In this document: one piece after another, positions 1 to 5,600 of the stretch
How the letters are laid out: each line of letters opens with the position of its first letter
How positions within the stretch are numbered: the first letter of the stretch is position 1
Assembly (NCBI GenBank): GCA_003151375.1
Contig: PLXI01000157.1
Span: 2,606 to 8,205 of the forward strand
From: Hyphomicrobiales bacterium
GTDB lineage: Bacteria; Pseudomonadota; Alphaproteobacteria; Rhizobiales; Aestuariivirgaceae
Direction of reading: 5' to 3'
Length of the DNA: 5,600 nt
Made by a program: the position numbers and the translations under genes
Notes under the pieces: generated by a model
Seen by the model: the letters and a program-made list of their open reading frames with translations, nothing else
Database searches by the model: none
Told to the model about the DNA's origin: nothing

Positions 1-365
1 GCGGCAACTTCTTCAATAGAACACACACTCATGGTCGACAGTGTATAAGGCACGCCGAATTTTTGCGCGGCACGGCAGGCATGGATCTCGCCATCCGCAT
101 AGTTCATGCCGCCAGAACCAATCGGCGCCAGAGCCACAGGCATGGCAACTTTTTGGCCTAAGATAGTACTTGCAGTAGAACGGTTATCGATATTCACTGC
201 CACGCGTTGGCGCAGATAGTGCTTTTTGAAAGCCTCGGTGTTTTCAACAAACGTCTGCGTGGTGTAACTGCCCGTCTCACAATAATCGTAAAACATCTTG
301 GGCACGCGCTTTTTATAGAGCTCGCGCAGATCGTCAATGGCTGGGGCTTGGGAGGGTTTGAACAT
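1..365 (-). CDS. lldD: FMN-dependent L-lactate dehydrogenase / alpha-hydroxy-acid oxidase, partial (C-terminus outside window)
   Basis: The first 121 residues of an LldD / glycolate-oxidase family flavoprotein, which oxidises L-lactate or a related 2-hydroxy acid to the 2-oxo acid using FMN and, in LldD, passes electrons to the respiratory chain. Recognisable blocks are DLRELYKKRVPKMFYDYCETGSY (residues 12-34, with the family's N-terminal tyrosine motif), LRQRV (51-55), MPVALAPIGSGGM (75-87, an FMN-contacting strand of the TIM barrel) and GVPYTLSTMSVCSIEEVA (104-121). These line up closely with E. coli LldD as remembered (LRQRV, MPVALAPVG, PFTLSTVSVC). The active-site His and Arg lie in the missing C-terminal two thirds, so substrate cannot be settled: lactate is likelier than glycolate or mandelate. 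The ATG at 365 is preceded by AAGGAG at five bases. The gene lies 41 bases downstream of the barrel gene and on the same strand, so co-transcription is possible. Confidence 0.9.
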   Translation of the reverse strand, partial: MFKPSQAPAIDDLRELYKKRVPKMFYDYCETGSYTTQTFVENTEAFKKHYLRQRVAVNIDNRSTASTILGQKVAMPVALAPIGSGGMNYADGEIHACRAAQKFGVPYTLSTMSVCSIEEVA

Positions 366-370
366 ATTCA

Positions 371-376
371 CTCCTT
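371..376 (-). promoter_or_regulatory. Ribosome binding site of the lactate dehydrogenase gene
   Basis: AAGGAG on the minus strand, five bases before the ATG at 365. It supports that start codon for the LldD-like protein. Confidence 0.8.
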
Positions 377-377
377 A

Positions 378-398
378 GCGTGAAATGGAGGCTCACGC
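378..398 (-). other. Small hairpin just upstream of the lactate dehydrogenase ribosome binding site
   Basis: A 6-bp inverted repeat (gcgtga at 378-383, tcacgc at 393-398) with a nine-base loop. It ends one base before the AAGGAG site. It has no following T-run, so it is not a typical intrinsic terminator; it could stabilise or process the transcript or affect ribosome access. The structure is short enough to be chance. Confidence 0.35.
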
Positions 399-402
399 CA
401 AG

Positions 403-419
403 AGGCTCAGAACGAGCCT
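403..419 (-). other. Hairpin across the stop codon of the barrel gene
   Basis: A 6-bp inverted repeat (aggctc at 403-408, gagcct at 414-419) with a five-base loop overlaps the TGA stop (409-407). No T-tract follows on the minus strand, so efficient termination is not expected. The arm sequence gaggctca at 402-409 is repeated directly at 388-395, allowing an alternative pairing with 414-419. Confidence 0.4.
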
Positions 420-3400
420 ATCATATTGACGAAGACGCCGTGGTTGTCATGGGCGATTTGGGCAAGATTGTCGCTAAATGAGCCAAAGTTATAGCCCAAA
501 CCCACTTTGAAATTCTCGCCCACCTGGCGGTAGATTGCAGCCACGAAGCCAATATCGGTTGAATTATCAGTTGGCGACCACAGCATGCGCGCCTCCGCCA
601 AAACGTCCCATGCTTTAACCACATGATAATCAGCACGAACAATGCCGAGATAAGCAGCAGATGGCGTCCAAGTAGCACCTGGCACCGAGCGATCTAAGAT
701 TTCGCCAACGCGGAAACCAAGTTTGCCACCAAGGGCCAGCTTCTCTGTGACATTATAAGTGACATCGCCAGAGAAGATGTTTGAAATTTGCTCTGGGCTT
801 GTGGTGGTGCCATCAAGTGTCACCTGCCCTGCCCCTGGTGCATCATAAACAAAGTTATATTTAATCAGTGCATTCATATGGTCATTGTCTGCTGGACGGT
901 AGGCAAAACCAATTATTCCGTTGACCAGCGCAGAACTCAGTGTGTCATCGCTCGCATTAGACCACACCAGATCAAGATTGGCCAAAGCACGCCAATCCTT
1001 GTTCATTTTATAACCAAGCCCAAGTTGCAACAGATAGCTCATGATTTCAGATGAACCGTCATCGGCATAATCCCAGCGCACTTCGCCCTTGGCCTTGCCG
1101 TCCAATCCGGCCTTGTCGTGATAAACAGCAGATAAAGAAAGAGCGTCGCGGTATATGTCAGGGTTCTTTAGGCTTGTGCTCGGGTTAATCGTGTTGTCAT
1201 AAACTTGGCCAACTTGTGCGGCGGCTTCAATCTTCCACTTGTCAGTGGGTGTATATGACACGCCATAAGCGTTGGCCAAGCTTTGTCTTTCACCAAAATA
1301 ATCATAGCTGGTTTCAGCAAAGCCAGACCATTGTTCATTGAATTTGCGCTTGTCACCCAAAGTGACAGTGCCAAGATCAGAACCGCTCAGCAGATAAGGA
1401 TAGCCTGGCGATGTGCTGCGATAGGGATCGCGGGCATAGCCAATGGTATAATGATCATCCGCAGTTCTGGCATAGTCCACTGAAGCATTCACACCTGGGC
1501 CCTGATCGCCGTAAGAAACCTCTCCTGCAGCTGTAATGTGGTCATTGATCTTGCCTTTATAACCAACGCCAGCGCGATTGTCGGAAAGCATCGTGTCAGT
1601 CAAAATAGCTGTACCTTGGCCAAAAACATAGGCTTGGTGGTCACGGTCAAAATCTCTGATGAGTTTTACACCCGCATCGCCGCGCGCGCCCGTCTGGGTG
1701 CTGACGAGAGCTGTGCCTTCTTGTTCGGTATATTTGGCATAAGGCTCAACCGTCCAACCCTTAGTGACTATAACATCGACTGCCGCCTTGCCGCTGCGCA
1801 TCAGGCTTTGGCCAATGGCATTGTTTTCACTATATTCGCCCTTGGCAGACACATTGTCTTTTACTTTGACTTCGCCAGCCACGCCCCATTTATAGGTCTC
1901 AGCCGTGGTTTGGATCTGTGGCGATGAGAAGCCCGCATCATAATGTTCAAAGCGGCCTTGAACTTGACCCTGCGCTTTGCCTTTGGTGACTTCATCAAGA
2001 TCAGCAGCACCCTCAACACGCCATGCATTTGCTGGAACACCAGTGATACCAGCACCAGCAGTCGTCTGCGTAGAAATGCCGCCGTTGACTGAATAGGTTG
2101 AGCCAAAGCCCGGTCCTTCAGAATGGGCCACTTCACCTTCTACAAATGTTTTTGGCGAGGATTGAATGTGAATATCAGCGCCGCCCATGGTCTGATCGGC
2201 GGTATCCTGTTTTTCACGTAAGCCCGTTGCCCCCACGCGGATGTGATCTGACAGCCAAGTCTCAGCGCGCCCACCAAACACATAGGCATTTGTATCGCTG
2301 GAAACGGGTTCATAAGTATAATGAGCGATCAGATAATTTTCGTTGCCGGAAATATCATTGGAAGGCAGTGGCGAATTTAAGATCAACACGCCATTGGTAG
2401 GATCAAAGGTATAATCAGTTGTAGGTGTCAGCTGGGTTGTGGAAATTACAAAGCCAGTGATTGGGTTACGAACCTCAACGCTCACCACATCACTGCCAGC
2501 GGTGATGTCACTATGCGCCATAAAATAAGCCGAACCACCCGTGCCGCGGAAAACATCTGTTTCCGGCACAGTCTTTGGCAAGGCCGCATAGGCATCAACT
2601 GAACGCTTGGCATTGCCGTCAGCGGCCACCGCATCAGAACGATAAACCCCGCCCGCGCCATAAAGGGCGCGGTTTTCGGCCATGAACTTTGTGCCGGTGA
2701 TGTTGGTTTTGAAATTGCCCCACATGATCGAGCTTGGCCCACGTTCAAGGCGCACATAGATTTTGCCGCTGGTGGGCGCATCTTCAATCAACGTCGAGTC
2801 ATCACCGTAAACCGGATAATAATCATTGGCATTGATCTTCTTGATCATATCACGCGGGTCTTTTCCGCCAATGCCTGTGAACATATCCGCCAGTGTGCCT
2901 TCACCGGTATCAGCCGAGGCAGTTAATATATACTGTCCTTTGATCTTGCCCTTGAGATAGAAGGCGGCGCGGCCAATGGCCCATGTGCCGGGGAATTCGT
3001 CAACGCCAGTGTGTTCAATAATACCACCGCCGAAATTATTGCCAACGGTGAGATCAGCAATGCCAACCCCGAACCATTCATTCTCTGGCACCACCACTTC
3101 GCGCGAGAAATGCAGACCTTTGCCATCTTGCAACACGCTGACATCAAGCATAGCAGCCCCAGGCGGCAATAGGCGTTGCACCACGAAGCTGTCATTGCCA
3201 TCAACTGGAACAACTTCGCCCATCACTTTCACTTCGTGGTTCTTCGGCACTTTTTTGCCAATCACTGTGACGGCGCCACCAAAAACACTGATGTTGCGAA
3301 TGGCCGTGCGGTCATCACCATAGCCCGGAGCCACAACGTCTTTAGCTGAATCCGGCAGTGGCAAATTAGTATCGCTGTGTTTTAAGGGCAAAGGTCGCGT

Positions 3401-3886
3401 TTCATCATAACGGCCATCTTTGTCATAGACCCGCAGCACATATTCCATCTCAGCAGGCGCATCACCCGGCATCACCCATTCGGCAGCACCGGTGCTTGCC
3501 ACAGGGATAGTGACAAACGGCTGTGAGTTTTGGTCATAGCCTGCTGCATAGATGCGCACCTCAGCCTTGTTGATCCAAGCCGCGTAATTAAAGCTGGCCA
3601 AGAAGCGGATTTTGTCCGCCGAACGGAAGTTCACCTGCAATGGGAAGGTTGAAACATTCAGCGCGGGCCGCACGCCGAGTCCATCAAACTTCACCTGAAC
3701 ATCGACGCCATCTAGTTCTGCGGCTTCCATTTTCTCAACCCGCTTAATATCCGCACTCGAGTCGACTTTCTTGCCATCAAAAGAAATGCTGAAGGGCAGA
3801 TCATTATCCGCAAGGGCGGGCAATGGCACTAACAAGAATGCTGAGAGCACAAATGTCGCGAGATACTTAAGTGTGGAGTGTATCAT
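407..3886 (-). CDS. Large outer-membrane beta-barrel protein with N-terminal Ig-like periplasmic domains
   Basis: Complete 1159-residue protein. Residues 1-26 are a signal peptide (Lys7, a hydrophobic core, then PALA before Asp27, likely signal peptidase I cleavage). Residues about 27-170 form a beta-rich domain (VDVQVKFDGL, LNVSTFP, AEVRIYAAGYD). Residues about 195-268 look like an Ig/glucodextranase-B-type domain (VFGGAVTVIGKKVP, LLPPGAAMLDVSV), leading into EWFGVGIADLTVG. Residues about 350-400 hold a compact motif block, YYPVYGDDST and then SSIMWGNFKT. Residues about 465-527 contain a DYTFDPTNGVLIL hairpin module. From about 540 to the end, alternating amphipathic strands with polar or Gly/Asp turns and a terminal Phe indicate a big beta-barrel of roughly 620 residues. 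I see no cysteine. The ATG at 3886 is chosen because it starts a good signal peptide, overlaps the upstream stop and has GGAG eight bases ahead. Homologues are, as I recall, often labelled TonB-dependent receptor, but no plug domain or TonB box is apparent. Function is unknown; assembly, export or anchoring of its coupled partner is an inference. Confidence 0.9.
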   Translation of the reverse strand: MIHSTLKYLATFVLSAFLLVPLPALADNDLPFSISFDGKKVDSSADIKRVEKMEAAELDGVDVQVKFDGLGVRPALNVSTFPLQVNFRSADKIRFLASFNYAAWINKAEVRIYAAGYDQNSQPFVTIPVASTGAAEWVMPGDAPAEMEYVLRVYDKDGRYDETRPLPLKHSDTNLPLPDSAKDVVAPGYGDDRTAIRNISVFGGAVTVIGKKVPKNHEVKVMGEVVPVDGNDSFVVQRLLPPGAAMLDVSVLQDGKGLHFSREVVVPENEWFGVGIADLTVGNNFGGGIIEHTGVDEFPGTWAIGRAAFYLKGKIKGQYILTASADTGEGTLADMFTGIGGKDPRDMIKKINANDYYPVYGDDSTLIEDAPTSGKIYVRLERGPSSIMWGNFKTNITGTKFMAENRALYGAGGVYRSDAVAADGNAKRSVDAYAALPKTVPETDVFRGTGGSAYFMAHSDITAGSDVVSVEVRNPITGFVISTTQLTPTTDYTFDPTNGVLILNSPLPSNDISGNENYLIAHYTYEPVSSDTNAYVFGGRAETWLSDHIRVGATGLREKQDTADQTMGGADIHIQSSPKTFVEGEVAHSEGPGFGSTYSVNGGISTQTTAGAGITGVPANAWRVEGAADLDEVTKGKAQGQVQGRFEHYDAGFSSPQIQTTAETYKWGVAGEVKVKDNVSAKGEYSENNAIGQSLMRSGKAAVDVIVTKGWTVEPYAKYTEQEGTALVSTQTGARGDAGVKLIRDFDRDHQAYVFGQGTAILTDTMLSDNRAGVGYKGKINDHITAAGEVSYGDQGPGVNASVDYARTADDHYTIGYARDPYRSTSPGYPYLLSGSDLGTVTLGDKRKFNEQWSGFAETSYDYFGERQSLANAYGVSYTPTDKWKIEAAAQVGQVYDNTINPSTSLKNPDIYRDALSLSAVYHDKAGLDGKAKGEVRWDYADDGSSEIMSYLLQLGLGYKMNKDWRALANLDLVWSNASDDTLSSALVNGIIGFAYRPADNDHMNALIKYNFVYDAPGAGQVTLDGTTTSPEQISNIFSGDVTYNVTEKLALGGKLGFRVGEILDRSVPGATWTPSAAYLGIVRADYHVVKAWDVLAEARMLWSPTDNSTDIGFVAAIYRQVGENFKVGLGYNFGSFSDNLAQIAHDNHGVFVNMIGSF

Positions 3887-3903
3887 TTGTTCGGCTCCAC
3901 ACT
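3870..3903 (-). promoter_or_regulatory. Coupling hairpin over the ATGA stop/start overlap, sequestering the barrel gene's ribosome binding site
   Basis: Positions 3870-3878 and 3895-3903 are a perfect 9-bp inverted repeat (agtgtggag / ctccacact) with a 16-base loop. On the transcript the first arm carries the GGAG Shine-Dalgarno of the barrel gene (3898-3895), and the loop carries AUGA, where the upstream TGA stop (3885-3883) overlaps the downstream ATG (3886-3884). The second arm is codons 3-6 of the barrel gene. Ribosomes finishing the upstream gene would open the stem and expose the site. The repeat and overlap are seen directly; the coupling role is inferred from known translational-coupling arrangements. 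Confidence 0.65.
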
Positions 3904-5600
3904 GGCGTTAATATCCAACGCATAGCCGCCTTTGGCAGACGCGAAGGCTTCCTTCACCAAACCCGCAACCGCATCAACACGGGCTTGCGCCAACTCGCCG
4001 CTCTCGCTGCCTTGATGATAAACAATTTGCAGGTCAGACCGGCGCTTGCGCAAGATGTCGACCAATCGGTCAATGCCCAAACTCCACTTTTCGGTGAGAT
4101 CAGCACTGCCATTATCAAACGCCCGGCCGGTGATATCGACTTTCACTTCATGAATTTTGGTGGCGCCGAAGTTGATCTCAGTCATCTTGCCGCGCGTTAC
4201 GCGCACAACGCGTGGATTTTCGGTGGTGATTTTGTAGCCCTGTGGAAGGGTGCGCGGATCAATTTTCATAATGAAGTTGGAACCAATGGCACCATCAGGA
4301 ATGGCGGCACATGGAATGTGGAACCGCCCTTCTGCATCGGTTATCACCAACGTGCCGTTGGCTGTGGCAAGGCGAACGCCGCCGAGGCCTTTGTATCCGT
4401 CGCGCATATAGCCATCGCCGCTAACATCATCAAACACGCGGCCGATAATATCGCTGCAATCAAATGTCGCCGCAGGGATCACCTCAACTGTGGCTTGGGC
4501 AACGGCCAAAACCGCATTGCTGGTCTGATCAATGAGGCGCGCATTGTTCACAAATTGGCCACCGCTCAACGAAGCCTGAGCAGTGAGGTTCAAGGTCAGG
4601 ATTATTTTGCCATTGGTGGGTGTGAGATTGTTGAAAGTCAAAGTCATGCCATTCAACACTGGTACCTTCACTACACCATTCACTTGTGCCGATCCCGCTA
4701 CGAACACAAAGCCGGGGGGCATAATGTCAGCCAATTGATAGGTGCCACCATTGAGGTTGCTGGCGGTGATTGTGAAAGGCACCACATCGCCGCGTTTCAC
4801 TTGGCTGCGCGCTGCCACTTTGGTTAACACAGGCTTCGTAACATACAGCTGCGTTACAGTTGGCTGCGGTATTGGGGCTGCCAAGCTAGATTTGTCGCTA
4901 AGAACACCTAACGGAAGTTCGGTTGAAGTAAATTTGGCTTGATTGGAATAGGAATCGGCAATTGCATCAGCTGGCGTGACCAGATGAGTTGCTGTGAAAG
5001 TTATTGTGTCCGAGGCACCGACGGCCAAACTTGGCAACACTGGCACAATCGCCGGCAACACCGCACCAGTATCCGTAATAGTGATGTTGGTAAGATCAAT
5101 ATTGCCGGTGTTGGCCACAGTGAAAGTGTATTTGATAGTGTCGCCCGCATCAGCGATGCCGTTGCCATTGGTGTCAGCCACCGTAAAGTTCTTCACCACA
5201 GCCATTGCCGGGCTAACCGTGAGCGGCACAATCGTCACATTATGTGTTGCAGGATTGCTTGGGTCAGATAGATCGGTGACAACAAGGTTCTTCGCGATGT
5301 TGGTGCCGGTTGCGAGAATTTGATTATCAACATGGCCAGCCAACATTTCTGCATTGGTGATCTGGTGCTTCACTGCAAAATGAGTTGAGTCGGATGCGCC
5401 AGCAGCCAAAGTAAATGGCGTGGCACCGGAGACATTGCCAGTATAAATGCCGCTTTCAGCCACCGTCACAGTGTCAAACGGCACGTTGCCGGTGTTGGTA
5501 ACGGTAATAGTATAAACCGCAAAGGCTCCTGTGGCAGGCGCTGGGATGGTTGCGCCGCTGGCATTTTCAAAATGGTTGAAAGTTTTCAGTGCCGTGATCT
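3883..5600 (-). CDS. DUF11 / SdrD_B-like repeat surface protein with OmpA-like C-terminus, partial (N-terminus outside window)
   Basis: The frame is open to the right edge, giving 571 visible residues that end in a TGA stop. Numbering from the edge: residues 1-105 and 129-238 are DUF11-type Ig-like repeats, each with a YTxTVxNTGN strand motif, spaced 128 residues apart. Residues 250-375 form a third, more canonical DUF11 unit (RGDVVPFTITASN, then IMPPGFVFVAGSAQVNG). Residues 380-481 are an SdrD_B/Cna-B-like domain (GRVFDDVSGDG, TDAEGRFHIPC, LPQGYKITTENP). Residues 484-571 are OmpA-like but short (FDNGSADL, then ARVDAVAGLVKEAF). A dockerin-like acidic loop lies at 142-153. Only two cysteines are present (381, 430). 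The composition is rich in Thr, Asn, Ala and Val, as in exported repeat proteins. The full protein is probably much longer, with its signal peptide upstream. It is the first gene of a coupled pair with the barrel gene. The exact function is unknown; a structural, adhesive or envelope-anchored surface role is inferred from domain types. Confidence 0.88.
   Translation of the reverse strand, partial: ITALKTFNHFENASGATIPAPATGAFAVYTITVTNTGNVPFDTVTVAESGIYTGNVSGATPFTLAAGASDSTHFAVKHQITNAEMLAGHVDNQILATGTNIAKNLVVTDLSDPSNPATHNVTIVPLTVSPAMAVVKNFTVADTNGNGIADAGDTIKYTFTVANTGNIDLTNITITDTGAVLPAIVPVLPSLAVGASDTITFTATHLVTPADAIADSYSNQAKFTSTELPLGVLSDKSSLAAPIPQPTVTQLYVTKPVLTKVAARSQVKRGDVVPFTITASNLNGGTYQLADIMPPGFVFVAGSAQVNGVVKVPVLNGMTLTFNNLTPTNGKIILTLNLTAQASLSGGQFVNNARLIDQTSNAVLAVAQATVEVIPAATFDCSDIIGRVFDDVSGDGYMRDGYKGLGGVRLATANGTLVITDAEGRFHIPCAAIPDGAIGSNFIMKIDPRTLPQGYKITTENPRVVRVTRGKMTEINFGATKIHEVKVDITGRAFDNGSADLTEKWSLGIDRLVDILRKRRSDLQIVYHQGSESGELAQARVDAVAGLVKEAFASAKGGYALDINASVEPNK
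4474..5600 (-). repeat. Tandem DUF11-type protein repeats (three visible units)
   Basis: Three related Ig-like units in the repeat protein. The first two share the NTGN strand motif at an exact spacing of 384 bases (128 residues), and the DNA ttgccggtgttgg occurs identically at 5102-5114 and 5486-5498. The third unit (4474-4851) has diverged: its equivalent asparagine lies 118 residues after that of the second. More units probably lie beyond the right edge. Confidence 0.7.

Noticed and set aside
366..406. A promoter for the lactate dehydrogenase gene in the gap
   Set aside because: No convincing -35/-10 pair is visible in the 41 bases; a promoter inside the end of the barrel gene cannot be excluded but is not supported.
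378..419. Rho-independent terminator after the barrel gene
   Set aside because: The stems are only 6 bp and no T-tract follows on the minus strand; the next gene starts within 41 bases.
788..3323. Several open frames of 66-129 codons on both strands within the barrel gene (for example 1538-1927 plus and 2482-2787 minus)
   Set aside because: All lie inside the 1159-residue coding region in other frames, and none shows a domain or credible protein composition.
407..3886. TonB-dependent receptor as the product of the barrel gene
   Set aside because: No TonB box or plug domain is visible after the signal peptide; the N-terminal third is Ig-like instead. The barrel call is kept without the TonB function.
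3871..4827. A 318-codon open frame on the plus strand opposite the repeat protein
   Set aside because: It is a shadow of the minus-strand gene: the composition is odd (His-, Ala- and Ile-rich), there is no recognisable domain, and it ignores the coherent DUF11/SdrD_B/OmpA-like order on the other strand.
5482..5484. A GTG at 5484 as the start of a 533-residue repeat protein
   Set aside because: The frame stays open to the window edge and the upstream residues (YTITVTNTGN) complete a DUF11 strand motif, so this GTG is an internal valine.

Overview
The window is one co-directional block on the minus strand, coding almost throughout. In order of transcription (right to left) it holds: (1) the C-terminal 571 codons of a large secreted or cell-surface protein made of tandem DUF11 repeats, an SdrD_B/Cna-B-like domain and a short OmpA-like C-terminal domain (5600 to 3883, N-terminus off the window); (2) a complete 1159-residue outer-membrane beta-barrel protein with a signal peptide and periplasmic Ig-like domains (3886 to 407); (3) the N-terminal 121 codons of an FMN-dependent L-lactate dehydrogenase / alpha-hydroxy-acid oxidase (365 to 1, C-terminus off the window). 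No RNA gene, insertion sequence, CRISPR array or convincing promoter is visible, and no stretch above 300 bases lacks a gene.

The organism is a Gram-negative bacterium: gene 2 has a signal peptide, amphipathic strands and a C-terminal phenylalanine typical of outer-membrane proteins. The base composition is intermediate by eye. The LldD-like sequence resembles alphaproteobacterial homologues as I recall them, so an alphaproteobacterium is my best guess, with low confidence below phylum level.

Genes 1 and 2 overlap by four bases (ATGA) and the junction lies in the loop of a perfect 9-bp inverted repeat whose upstream arm contains the Shine-Dalgarno sequence of gene 2. This looks like a translational-coupling device that links barrel synthesis to completion of the repeat protein. 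I infer that the two proteins work together: the barrel in the outer membrane, and the repeat protein as its periplasmic or surface partner. A dedicated export or display pair is one possible reading, but nothing in the sequence proves secretion. The lactate dehydrogenase gene follows after 41 bases that hold two small hairpins and a good ribosome binding site. It may be read from the same transcript, but no functional link is evident.
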